This document shows positions 1 through 6,989 of a stretch of 10,336 nucleotides of DNA, piece after piece. Each line of letters begins with the position of its first letter. Position 1 is the first letter of the stretch. The notes under the pieces are model-generated. The model saw only the letters and a list, made by a program, of their open reading frames with translations, ran no database searches and was not told the origin of the DNA. The translations under genes and the position numbers were made by a program. The DNA comes from Bacteroidota bacterium (GTDB lineage Bacteria; Bacteroidota; Ignavibacteria; UBA10030; BY39), in contig JAHJRJ010000156.1 in assembly GCA_018830765.1 (NCBI GenBank), forward strand, positions 1 through 10,336, read 5' to 3'.

Positions 1-656
1 CACCGCGAGTAGAAACGGACCAAAAGCATCCGTGCCTTGTCTTGCTTCACGGCCGCGGCGCCGATGAAAACGATTTACTCGGGTTGTCGCATTATCTCGA
101 TGAACGCCTGTTTATTATCAGCGTGCGTGCGCCTTACACTTGGGATTTTGGATTCGGATATACCTGGTTTCAAATGGATGGCAATCTCGAACCGGAATTA
201 GAATCACTGCTAGAAAGTCATAAGCTATTATCCGATTTTATTGACCAAATCATTAAAGAATATCCGATTGATGAATCTAAACTTTTTCTGCTCGGCTTTA
301 GTATGGGAACGGTAATGGGCTTTCTTCAAATGTTGACACATCCGGATAAGATTACGGGACTCATCGCCAACAACGGATTTGCAATTCCGAACGATTGGTT
401 GATAAAACAAGATACCGTAATTAAATATCGTCTTGTTGAAATGAATAAAAATAAAATCTTTATTGCACACGGCGAGTATGATTCTGTAATACCGATAGAT
501 TACAGTCGCAAGACAAAAGATTTTCTCGCCAATTTAAACGTAGATTTAACCTACAAAGAATATCCAACGGATCACGAAATCAGCGAAGAATGCTTACACG
601 ATTTCTCAAAATGGCTGAGCGATAAATTAAATCTCACATCTCATATCGAGTCATGA
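1..656 (+). CDS. Serine hydrolase of the phospholipase/carboxylesterase family (5'-truncated by window edge)
   Basis: Alpha/beta-hydrolase of the small esterase (Abhydrolase_2, YpfH-like) type, expected to be a cytoplasmic carboxylesterase or lysophospholipase of unknown substrate. The frame is open to the first base of the window: codons from position 3 read PRVETDQKHPCLVLLHGRGA, so the start lies upstream and the TTG at 42 is not the start. Visible motifs are the HGRGADE oxyanion-loop segment, the nucleophile elbow GFSMG (Ser codon 300-302), the acid in HGEYDSVIP (Asp codon 480-482) and the catalytic His in TDHEISEE (codon 573-575). The triad is therefore complete. Its TGA overlaps the ATG of the rhomboid gene (ATGA, 653-656), which implies translational coupling. 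The missing N-terminus should be only a short stretch, because the first core strand (LVLLHGRG) is already present. Confidence 0.9.
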   Translation, partial: PRVETDQKHPCLVLLHGRGADENDLLGLSHYLDERLFIISVRAPYTWDFGFGYTWFQMDGNLEPELESLLESHKLLSDFIDQIIKEYPIDESKLFLLGFSMGTVMGFLQMLTHPDKITGLIANNGFAIPNDWLIKQDTVIKYRLVEMNKNKIFIAHGEYDSVIPIDYSRKTKDFLANLNVDLTYKEYPTDHEISEECLHDFSKWLSDKLNLTSHIES

Positions 657-1321
657 TACCGCTTCGAGACACTAACCCCCACCGCACGACGCCTTTTATC
701 AATTACATCATAATCGGTGGGAATGTTATCATATTCTTATTCCAATTTTTACTTAGCAAACACTACGAACAAATCATATACACTTTCGGAATTGTCCCGG
801 TCAGGTTGATGACCGATGTGCAAACGTTCAACTTCGACACCATGACTTTCCTTCCACTCTTTACATCAATGTTTATGCACGGCGGCTGGCTGCATCTGAT
901 TGGGAATATGCTTTTTCTTTATGTGTTTGGAGATAACATAGAAGACCGGCTTGGTCATCTTCGATATCTATTATTCTACCTTTTAGCCGGATTGGGCGCA
1001 GCATTTACACAGATTTTTATTAACCCGGTATCGCAGATTCCGATGGTCGGCGCCAGCGGAGCGATAGCCGGTGTGTTGGGAGCTTACATCTTACTTTTTC
1101 CAACGGCAAGAATTTTGACTTTAATCCCAATTTTCTTCTTTATTCAACTCGTCGAATTGCCTGCGTATCTTTTCTTAGGTATCTGGTTTATTATGCAATT
1201 GGTTAGCGGTATGCTATCGTTGGGTATTGGCGCTGACGCTGGCGGTGTTGCGTGGTGGGCACACATCGGCGGGTTTGCAACGGGTGCAGTTCTTTTGGTG
1301 TTTTTGAAGCGCAGACGATGA
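653..1321 (+). CDS. Rhomboid family intramembrane serine protease
   Basis: 222-residue polytopic inner-membrane protein that would cleave transmembrane segments of substrate proteins within the bilayer. Hallmarks are the HGGWLHLIGNMLFLYVFG segment (His81 and Asn85, which help form the oxyanion hole), the catalytic serine in GASGAIAG (Ser135), and the catalytic histidine in AHIGGFATGA (His204) in the last helix. The size and the six-helix core fit compact bacterial rhomboids, with no extra soluble domain. A longer hydrophobic loop before the last helix (about residues 155-190) is typical of many Bacteroidota/Chlorobi homologues. The gene starts inside the stop codon of the hydrolase (ATGA), so the two are probably one operon. 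The 60-bp gap to the kinase gene shows no terminator. The substrate cannot be inferred. Rhomboid identity is very secure. Confidence 0.95.
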   Translation: MIPLRDTNPHRTTPFINYIIIGGNVIIFLFQFLLSKHYEQIIYTFGIVPVRLMTDVQTFNFDTMTFLPLFTSMFMHGGWLHLIGNMLFLYVFGDNIEDRLGHLRYLLFYLLAGLGAAFTQIFINPVSQIPMVGASGAIAGVLGAYILLFPTARILTLIPIFFFIQLVELPAYLFLGIWFIMQLVSGMLSLGIGADAGGVAWWAHIGGFATGAVLLVFLKRRR

Positions 1322-1381
1322 AAAGTTGATGTGAGATATGGACGGTGAGCAGTGAGTATTTTTACAAAAAGACGTCGATAA

Positions 1382-3448
1382 ATGCAAAAGAAAAATTCTA
1401 AATCTAAATATTATAAAATTATTCAGCCGCGCTATATAATTGCAATCACTATTGTTTTGGCAATTATTATGGTTGTCTCCGCTTTTTTCGAGTTATCACA
1501 AAGTCGTGATGAACTTTATCATCTGATGACAGAAGAAGCCACTTCGCTTATAGAGACTATCACCCTTAGCAGTAAAAACACAGTATTATCGAACGCTGAA
1601 GTGGAAAATCAAATTGCCGAGAGGCTGCTTACGATAGCGAGGACGGTTGCTTATATCGACAGTTTCAAAACGCTGAACATTTCCGACTTGAAGCGAATTG
1701 CTGAAGAAAATAAAGTTTACCGGATAAATATATTTGACGCCAAGGGGAACAAAATTTTAAGCAGCAATATTCCTGAACCGGAACACCAACGCATACGTGA
1801 GAAACATTCGCCCGTCGATTTTATTGCGCCAATATTGAAAGATGAAAAAGATGAAATTGTGATAGGACTGAAAGAAGCTCGTTATGAAAATGGCACCCGA
1901 TATGCAGTTGCAGTCCGCCGCGCAAGTAATAAAAGAGGCGCAGTCGTAGTGAATATTGATGCCGAGTATCTCTTAGAATTCCGCAAGAGGATCGGTTTCG
2001 GCAAAATGATACAAGACTTGGGCGACAAAAGCAGTACAGAATATATTTTGTTACAAGATGAAGAAGGGATAATTGCAGCGAGCAAATCTGTAGATGAGAT
2101 GAACCCAATTGAAGACGATGAATTTTTGATGGAGGCTTATAAAACCGGTTCGATATCGACACGTGTAACAAGTTTTAAGGATAAGGATGTTTATGAAGTT
2201 GTAAAAAATTTTATAATTAACGGTGAAAATTTCGGCTTACTTCGTTTGGGGCTTGCGATGGATGAAGTTAATGCTATGGAAGAGAGGATGTTTCGAAGGG
2301 CTATTATAATTTCTCTCGTATTGTTAGTAATATCTGTAATTGTCATCAGTATTATAGTTGTAAATCAAAATTTGCAGATGGTATCTAGAGAATATCAAAA
2401 AGTGCAAACCTATACCGGAAGCATCCTGCAAAATATGGCAGATGCGGTGATAACTACAGATTCGGAAGGGAAGATAACTATATTCAACAGGTCAGCAGAG
2501 GAACTTTGCTCGGTCTCTATTGACCAAGCGGTGGGAAAAAACATTTCGCAATTTATGGATGGTCAATTAAAAGTTATTATCGAGAGTTTGTTGAGTAGAA
2601 ATCCACTGAAAGATTTTGAATTTCAGGTTACTTGCAACAACCGTAAGAAGATGTTATCTGTCGATACAAGTTTCGTTTATGACAGGGATGGAAAGTTGGA
2701 TTCGTTTACCGCTGTGCTAAGAGATATCACTGAACTCAGGGCAATGGAGAAGCAGATGCAGCAGCGCGAAAAACTTGTCGCGATGGGCGAGCTTGCCTCA
2801 GGTGTTGCGCACGAAATTAGAAACCCACTTAACTCAATCCATATGATCGGACAAAGGTATGAAAAAGAATTCATTCCGGAATCGAACAAAGAAGAATATT
2901 TCTCAATTACCAAAGTTCTGAAAAACGAAGTGCAGCGTGTTAATAATATAGTTCAGCAATTTCTGCGGTTTGCCCGACCGCCAAAGTTGAATATCATCCA
3001 ATATTCTTCAAAAGCATTCTTAAACGAAATCGAAACACTTATCCGGCCGCAAACTGATTCGAAAGACGTTGAGTTTAAAATAATCGCTGAAGACGATGTA
3101 ACGCTTCCGATAGACAAAGATCAGATGATGCAGGCATTCTTGAATCTTCTTAGAAACAGCATCGAAGCTACGCCGAAAGGTGGGAGAGTCAGTTTGAGTT
3201 TCCGGCGTGAAAATCTCAAAGTAATTTTTGTAGTCGAGGACACCGGTGCCGGTATTCCGCCAGAGAATATCAATAAAATATTTAATCTTTACTTCAGCAC
3301 GAAATCTACCGGAACGGGAATCGGGCTTAGCATAGTTCAACAGATTATTGCTCAGCATAACGGCGTTGTATTTGTAGAGAGCGCTCTCGGTAAAGGAACC
3401 AAATTTACTATTGAAATTCCATTGAAGAAAGAAACAATGTATGCTTGA
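1382..3448 (+). CDS. Membrane sensor histidine kinase (periplasmic sensor, PAS, HisKA, HATPase_c), NtrB/ZraS type
   Basis: 688-residue inner-membrane kinase, partner of the overlapping NtrC-type regulator. Order of parts: a basic N-terminus, TM1 at about 19-36, an extracytoplasmic sensor at about 37-305, TM2 at about 307-327, a PAS domain at about 343-453, a short coiled linker, HisKA with phospho-acceptor His477 in GVAHEIRNPLN, and HATPase_c with the N box at Asn592 (NLLRNSIEA), DTGAG at 620-624 and GTGIGL at 644-649. The sensor contains two strands of the Cache style (INIFDAKGNKILSS and YILLQDEEGIIAAS), so a double-Cache ligand-binding fold is plausible but inferred. The catalytic core looks intact. 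Start chosen at ATG 1382, directly before a basic stretch and TM1; the upstream Shine-Dalgarno is weak. The last 8 bp overlap the regulator gene, so the two are translationally coupled. The signal is unknown. Confidence 0.93.
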   Translation: MQKKNSKSKYYKIIQPRYIIAITIVLAIIMVVSAFFELSQSRDELYHLMTEEATSLIETITLSSKNTVLSNAEVENQIAERLLTIARTVAYIDSFKTLNISDLKRIAEENKVYRINIFDAKGNKILSSNIPEPEHQRIREKHSPVDFIAPILKDEKDEIVIGLKEARYENGTRYAVAVRRASNKRGAVVVNIDAEYLLEFRKRIGFGKMIQDLGDKSSTEYILLQDEEGIIAASKSVDEMNPIEDDEFLMEAYKTGSISTRVTSFKDKDVYEVVKNFIINGENFGLLRLGLAMDEVNAMEERMFRRAIIISLVLLVISVIVISIIVVNQNLQMVSREYQKVQTYTGSILQNMADAVITTDSEGKITIFNRSAEELCSVSIDQAVGKNISQFMDGQLKVIIESLLSRNPLKDFEFQVTCNNRKKMLSVDTSFVYDRDGKLDSFTAVLRDITELRAMEKQMQQREKLVAMGELASGVAHEIRNPLNSIHMIGQRYEKEFIPESNKEEYFSITKVLKNEVQRVNNIVQQFLRFARPPKLNIIQYSSKAFLNEIETLIRPQTDSKDVEFKIIAEDDVTLPIDKDQMMQAFLNLLRNSIEATPKGGRVSLSFRRENLKVIFVVEDTGAGIPPENINKIFNLYFSTKSTGTGIGLSIVQQIIAQHNGVVFVESALGKGTKFTIEIPLKKETMYA

Positions 3449-4808
3449 AAAAACAATACTTATCGTCGATGACGAAGCAAGTCAACGACAGGTTTTAACA
3501 GGTTACCTGAAACGCAAGGGTTACAAAGTCCTCGAAGCAGACTCCGGCACAAAGGGAGTCGAGATGGCGAGCGGCAACATTGTGGATGTTGTGCTTACCG
3601 ATTATAAAATGCCTGATAAAAATGGGCTTGAACTTTTAAAAGAGATCAAATCGCGCAATCCCGAAACGGCTGTGGTTGTGATGACCGCTTTTGGTACGAT
3701 AGAGAATGCGGTCGAAGCAATGCGAGAGGGCGCCTACGATTATTTAACTAAACCCATTGAATTGGATGAACTTGATTTGCTGCTGCAGCGGATAGTAGAG
3801 CGACAGCAATTGATTTCTGAAAACCGGATGATGCGGCAGCAGTTGTTGGAGAAGTATCAGTTTTCGGGAATCATAGTCAAGTCAAAGAAGATGGAAGAAG
3901 TGCTTAACCTTGCGGCTCGCGTTTCGCAAAGCAAAGCTTCAGTGTTGATTATGGGAGAAAGTGGAACAGGAAAAGAGTTGGTTGCGCGCACAATACATTA
4001 TGCAAGTCAGCGCAACGCTAAACCTTTTATAGCTGTGAATTGCGCGGCTTTGAACGAAAACCTTTTAGAGAGCGAACTATTCGGTCACGAGAAAGGCGCT
4101 TTTACCGGAGCCGATAAGCAGCGTCGCGGCAGGTTCGAGATGGCGGACGGCGGAACACTATTCCTCGATGAAATCGGCGACTTACCGCTTTCAACACAGG
4201 TTAAATTGTTGCGTGTTTTGCAAGAGCAAACTTTTGAACGCGTCGGCGGATCGCAACCGATTAAAGTAGATGTTAGAGTTGTTGCAGCAACAAACCGTAA
4301 TCTCGACCAATTGATTAAGGAAGGAAAGTTCCGTGAGGATTTGTTCTACAGATTAAATGTGGTAATGATAGACATTCCACCGCTGAGAGAAAGGAAAGAA
4401 GATATAATCCCGTTGTTGGAATTTTACGTGGAGAAATTCTCGAAGGAGACGGAGAAGAAGATTGGCGGCTTCTCCAAAGAAGCTGTTGATATTTTAATTA
4501 AATACGATTACCCGGGAAACGTGCGTGAGCTTGAGAATATTGTTCACCGTGCTGTTGTTCTTTCAAGGGGAGATGTTATAACAACGAATGAACTACCGAT
4601 TGATTTAAGAAGTCTGCCGAGTGAGCCGCGGATAAAACCTCAAGAAGAGTCGATGAATCTATCGGAGCGCGTTGAAATTTTAGAGAAGGAGATGGTATTC
4701 GAAGCCCTTCAACAAACGAACGGCAATCAATCTAAAGCAGCGCAAATATTGGGAATATCCGAACGGAATTTACGATACCGTTTGGAGAAGTGGGGGATGA
4801 AGAAGTAG
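3441..4808 (+). CDS. Sigma-54-dependent response regulator, NtrC/ZraR family
   Basis: 455-residue cytoplasmic enhancer-binding protein. The receiver domain (1-120) has the acidic pocket Asp10/Asp11, phospho-acceptor Asp54 (LTDYKMP), Thr82 and Lys104. The AAA+ domain (about 143-375) has Walker A GESGTGKE at 172-179, the sigma-54 contact loop GAFTGA at 219-224, Walker B GGTLFLDE at 237-244 and the arginine-finger region FREDLFYRLNV. The C-terminal Fis-type helix-turn-helix (about 425-452) contains NQSKAAQILGISERNLRYRL. All parts needed for phosphorylation-dependent activation of sigma-54 RNA polymerase are intact. The ATG lies within the end of the kinase gene. Directly downstream is a near-consensus sigma-54 promoter with a palindrome upstream, so its first target is probably the adjacent envelope locus. 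The exact regulon is inference; the family call is very secure. Confidence 0.96.
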   Translation: MLEKTILIVDDEASQRQVLTGYLKRKGYKVLEADSGTKGVEMASGNIVDVVLTDYKMPDKNGLELLKEIKSRNPETAVVVMTAFGTIENAVEAMREGAYDYLTKPIELDELDLLLQRIVERQQLISENRMMRQQLLEKYQFSGIIVKSKKMEEVLNLAARVSQSKASVLIMGESGTGKELVARTIHYASQRNAKPFIAVNCAALNENLLESELFGHEKGAFTGADKQRRGRFEMADGGTLFLDEIGDLPLSTQVKLLRVLQEQTFERVGGSQPIKVDVRVVAATNRNLDQLIKEGKFREDLFYRLNVVMIDIPPLRERKEDIIPLLEFYVEKFSKETEKKIGGFSKEAVDILIKYDYPGNVRELENIVHRAVVLSRGDVITTNELPIDLRSLPSEPRIKPQEESMNLSERVEILEKEMVFEALQQTNGNQSKAAQILGISERNLRYRLEKWGMKK

Positions 4809-4823
4809 AAGGAGTGCGGCTCA

Positions 4824-4878
4824 GCAAGTGCGACTCATTTACAACTATGGATTTATGTGGAAAGTGAGTCGCACTTGC
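4824..4878. repeat. Long inverted repeat (14-bp perfect arms) after the regulator gene
   Basis: GCAAGTGCGACTCA at 4824-4837 is the exact reverse complement of TGAGTCGCACTTGC at 4865-4878. With a G-U pair and two more A-T pairs the RNA stem extends to 17 bp (4824-4840 with 4862-4878) around a 21-nt loop. It starts 15 bp after the regulator stop codon. No T-run follows, so it is not a normal intrinsic terminator. It could be a dispersed palindromic element, an mRNA 3'-end hairpin, or a pair of protein-binding sites; each arm contains the partial dyad AGTGCGACT. Role unknown. Confidence 0.75.
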
Positions 4879-4891
4879 ACCTCGTCAACAT

Positions 4892-4919
4892 TGCCGAACT
4901 CACTCGGCATTTCTGCCGA
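4892..4919 (+). promoter_or_regulatory. Candidate enhancer (upstream activator sites) for the NtrC-type regulator
   Basis: TGCCGA (4892-4897), its reverse complement TCGGCA (4904-4909) and a further TGCCGA (4914-4919) are spaced 12 and 10 bp apart, about one helical turn each. The first two form an 18-bp palindrome of the TGC-N12-GCA kind, similar in layout to sites bound by NtrC-family Fis-type domains. The palindrome centre lies about 114 bp upstream of the -24 GG of the sigma-54 promoter, a usual enhancer distance, with an AT-rich spacer that could bend. The alternative is a pair of mutually exclusive RNA hairpins at the 3' end of the regulator message. The assignment is inferred from geometry only. 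Confidence 0.45.
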
Positions 4920-5012
4920 ACATCCTACCTAAAAAATTTTCCCTATCTGTGCTTATACATAATAATCACTTAAAACAAGCATTATTAATTAATTATCCAG
5001 ACAGTTAATTTC

Positions 5013-5029
5013 TGGCACGATGATTGAGC
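5013..5029 (+). promoter_or_regulatory. Sigma-54 (RpoN) -24/-12 promoter
   Basis: TGGCACGATGATTGAGC matches the sigma-54 consensus TGGCACG-N4-TTGCW. The -24 element is perfect and the GG-to-G spacing is correct; the only mismatch is A for C at -12 (TTGAG instead of TTGCA). Transcription would begin near 5039, giving a leader of about 54 nt before the ATG at 5093. A gene for a sigma-54 activator ends 204 bp upstream, which greatly strengthens the call. Confidence 0.75.
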
Positions 5030-5092
5030 CTATACCAACCAAAGCTTAACTAATTAAATAATTCAACAACAATAAAATAAAGGATTAACAAA

Positions 5093-5464
5093 ATGATACG
5101 CAATATTAAATTACTCGCAACATTACTAACTTTAGTGGCAGTAGTATTTTTGTTCGCATCAACAGATGCAAATGCTCAGACTGCAAAAGGCGGCAAGGGC
5201 ACAAAAGGATTCGTCGATCTTAACGTCGACGGAATTCCAAACGGAAAAGACCCCGACTTCGTAAAGCCGCAAGATGGAACCGGTCGCAAAATGATGAACG
5301 GTAAGAATGCAAAAAATGGTAAAAGCGGTTTTGGACCTGGTGATGGAACTGGACATAGCGGCATAGGTCCAAGAGACGGATCAGGTTACGGACCAGGCAC
5401 AGGAACAGGTAACTGTGACGGTACAGGTCCCAAAGGTGGCAAGCAAACACGTAGAGGTAAGTAA
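5093..5464 (+). CDS. Small secreted Gly/Asp-rich protein with a Ca-loop-like motif
   Basis: 123-residue exported protein of no recognised function and the first gene behind the sigma-54 promoter. A signal peptide (1-28, probable cut ANA/QT) is followed by a Lys/Gly stretch (KGGKGTKG), then FVDLNVDGIPNGKDPDF (40-56), whose D-x-N-x-D-G spacing resembles EF-hand, dockerin or thrombospondin-3 calcium loops. The C-terminal half is a degenerate repeat of G-P-x-D-G-T-G units (at 81-87, 92-98 and 100-106, then CDGTGPKGG), low in hydrophobics and ending in a basic tail. There is one cysteine (Cys108) and no CxxCH. A clear Shine-Dalgarno AAAGGA lies at 5079-5084, 8 nt before the ATG. Product composition and a following hairpin suggest high-level expression. 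It is related in design to the protein at 6990-7313. Metal binding is a guess from the motif. Confidence 0.85.
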   Translation: MIRNIKLLATLLTLVAVVFLFASTDANAQTAKGGKGTKGFVDLNVDGIPNGKDPDFVKPQDGTGRKMMNGKNAKNGKSGFGPGDGTGHSGIGPRDGSGYGPGTGTGNCDGTGPKGGKQTRRGK

Positions 5465-5484
5465 TCTAATCAATTGGTAAAAGC

Positions 5485-5521
5485 CGGCGATGGAAAATCT
5501 CCATCGCCGCTTTGCCGTTTT
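5485..5521 (+). terminator. Intrinsic terminator or attenuator hairpin after the first small gene
   Basis: A perfect 10-bp stem, CGGCGATGGA (5485-5494) with TCCATCGCCG (5500-5509), closes a 5-nt loop. It is followed by an interrupted T-rich tail (CTTTGCCGTTTT). It sits 20 bp after the stop at 5464 and before the next gene of the same run. Partial termination here would make the first small protein more abundant than the downstream membrane protein. The tail is weak, so complete termination is unlikely. Confidence 0.6.
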
Positions 5522-5533
5522 AACAAATTGAAA

Positions 5534-6391
5534 ATGAATATGACAACAAACAATACACCCACGAAGAAAAAATTTTATTGGCGAGCATTCATAAGCTTTT
5601 ATGTTGTATTATCTTTTATTTTTATTGCTATTTCAGGCATCATTCTATACATAACTCCTCCCGGTCGCGTTGCCAACTGGACCGACTGGAGATTTTTATT
5701 TTTAAGTAAACACGAATGGCAAGCTGTGCATACGATACTCTCATTTATGTTTGTTATATCCGCAGGGTTTCACATCTATTTTAATTGGAAAGTTCTGATA
5801 ACCTACTTGAGAACCAAGCTGCAAGAAGGAATGAAGATGAAACGCGAACTCACTCTTTCTTCCATCATCATTCTCGCAGTCATCTCATTAACCCTTATTG
5901 ATGCGCCACCATTTAGCACTGTTATGGATTTCGGCTCAGATATTTCGAATTCCTGGGGTAAAACTCTTTCCGAACCGCCAATCCCACACGCTGAGTTGTT
6001 AACTCTAAAAGAGTATTCTGAAAAAACAAATATCTCTTACGAGGATATAATTTCGAATCTGAAAAATGCAGGTATTGAAGTAGATGATAGTGAAATGACG
6101 CTTGATATGATTGCGAGTCAGTACAATCTTACACCCGCTCAATTAGCGCAGAAAATAGTGGCGAGTAAAAAGCCGAGGGTTGCTATAGCTGAAGGCGGCG
6201 GATATGGACGAAAGAATGTGAATGATGTTTGTGAACAATTAGATATTCCAGTGGAAACCGGATTAGAGAGACTCGAAAAGAATGGAATCAGAGCTAACGC
6301 TAATAGCAATCTCAAGGAAATAGCTGGAGAACATAATTTAGCACCAATCCAAATAGTAAAACTAATAAACTCAGAATCGATAAATCAATAA
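5534..6391 (+). CDS. DUF4405-like (cytochrome b561-like) membrane protein with duplicated periplasmic module
   Basis: 285 residues from the ATG at 5534 (or 5540). The frame is open further upstream to a TTG at 5474, but that part spans the hairpin and is probably leader. Three transmembrane helices are visible: about 17-40, 62-90 and 107-127. His60, His66 and His80 cluster at or in helix 2, with 66 and 80 spaced 14 apart as in b-type haem proteins. This pattern and the sequence W-x(3)-H-x(13)-H-x(3)-N-W resemble DUF4405. The basic loop between helices 2 and 3 should be cytoplasmic, placing the C-terminal 155 residues in the periplasm. That tail holds two similar units (about 158-208 and 229-278), each of the pattern L-x(2)-I-x(n)-L-x(2)-x-GI-x(n)-L-x-x-IA-x(3)-NL-x-P-x-Q. 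Haem binding is inferred; helix 1 has no His partner. No Shine-Dalgarno is visible. Confidence 0.8.
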   Translation: MNMTTNNTPTKKKFYWRAFISFYVVLSFIFIAISGIILYITPPGRVANWTDWRFLFLSKHEWQAVHTILSFMFVISAGFHIYFNWKVLITYLRTKLQEGMKMKRELTLSSIIILAVISLTLIDAPPFSTVMDFGSDISNSWGKTLSEPPIPHAELLTLKEYSEKTNISYEDIISNLKNAGIEVDDSEMTLDMIASQYNLTPAQLAQKIVASKKPRVAIAEGGGYGRKNVNDVCEQLDIPVETGLERLEKNGIRANANSNLKEIAGEHNLAPIQIVKLINSESINQ

Positions 6392-6405
6392 AAGGAGATA
6401 AGAAA

Positions 6406-6849
6406 ATGAAAACTTACTTTGTAGCAATTTTGATCGTGTTCGTGCTGCCGTTTTTAGTTTATGCACAAACCGAAGGCAGGTCCACGCAGGGATCTGAAAA
6501 AAGAGATGTCGATAATGTTCAAACCGTGAAGGGAACAATTGTCGAAGTAAAACATCCTTATGCGACTTTCAAGAGTGAAGACGGAAAAGAATACCGTGTT
6601 CATATGGGTCCTCAATGGTATTGGGAACGCGAAAAATACCAGATAAAGCACAATGTAAAAGCCCAGATTAAAGGCGAAGTAAAAGAAGTTCAAGGACGAT
6701 ACGAATTCTATCCGTGGGAAATTGTGCAGGATGGCAAGACGATGTCATTCGCTGGTCCCGACGGAAAACCAAATTGGTCAGGCGGCAGAGAAGGTAAAAT
6801 GGGTGCTAAAAGCGGTAAAGGTGGAAAAGGAAAAGGTGGTAAGAAGTAG
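6406..6849 (+). CDS. Secreted small-domain protein with GPxWYW motif and Gly/Lys tail, unknown function
   Basis: 147 residues. The signal peptide (1-20, probable cut VYA/QT) is followed by a compact, strand-rich domain (about 38-118) with VKGTIVEV, a strand ending YRVHMGPQWYW (63-73), AQIKGEVKEV and FYPWEIVQDGKT. The alternating strands and the KGTIVEV/IKGEVKEV pair suggest a small OB-like barrel. The segment GPDGKPNWSGG (117-127) leads into a basic tail of Gly, Lys and Ser (128-147) that resembles the KGGKGTKG stretch of the first small protein. There is no cysteine and no haem motif. The best Shine-Dalgarno of the locus (AAAGGAG, 6391-6397) overlaps the stop of the upstream gene, so co-translation with the membrane protein is likely. 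Periplasmic or surface location is inferred. I do not recognise a named family. Confidence 0.85.
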   Translation: MKTYFVAILIVFVLPFLVYAQTEGRSTQGSEKRDVDNVQTVKGTIVEVKHPYATFKSEDGKEYRVHMGPQWYWEREKYQIKHNVKAQIKGEVKEVQGRYEFYPWEIVQDGKTMSFAGPDGKPNWSGGREGKMGAKSGKGGKGKGGKK

Positions 6850-6868
6850 TTGTTGTGACTCCACTCGG

Positions 6869-6905
6869 ATGCAGGGCGAAGCTTTTTTTCGTCCTGCATT
6901 TGTAG
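6869..6905 (+). terminator. Intrinsic terminator-like hairpin
   Basis: A 12-bp stem with one G-U pair, ATGCAGGGCGAA (6869-6880) with TTCGTCCTGCAT (6888-6899), closes a T-rich 7-nt loop. It follows the stop codon at 6849 by 19 bp. The tail after the stem (TTGTAG) is short of T residues, so termination may be partial. It would separate the sigma-54-led group of three genes from the next two. Confidence 0.6.
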
Positions 6906-6935
6906 TATATTCTTGTGAAAAATTTCAAAATCCAA

Positions 6936-6951
6936 TTCCGACAAGTCGGAA
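6936..6951. repeat. 16-bp palindrome in an AT-rich intergenic stretch
   Basis: TTCCGACAAGTCGGAA is a near-perfect palindrome (7-bp arms, 2-bp centre), lying 39 bp before the next start codon. It is embedded in low-complexity sequence made of repeated AAAT/CCAAAT words. It could be an operator for the following gene or a short dispersed hairpin element. No promoter is obvious next to it. Confidence 0.5.
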
Positions 6952-6989
6952 CAAATGACAAATAAATTCCAAATCCCAAATTAAAAATT

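Noticed and set aside
42..656. Complete hydrolase gene starting at TTG 42
   Set aside because: The frame is open to the window start and the upstream codons encode the family's first core strand, so the gene is truncated at the window edge.
4824..4878. Rho-independent terminator for the regulator gene
   Set aside because: The stem is strong but is followed by ACCTCGTC, with no T-run, and the loop is long; kept only as an inverted repeat.
4892..4919. Start of a CRISPR or tandem-repeat array (TGCCGA units)
   Set aside because: There are only three 6-bp half-sites in alternating orientation, with no spacers of regular length and no cas genes.
5474..5533. N-terminal extension of the DUF4405-like protein from TTG 5474
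   Set aside because: It would run through a 10-bp hairpin, has no ribosome site, and encodes a non-conserved-looking leader before a normal basic N-terminus at ATG 5534.
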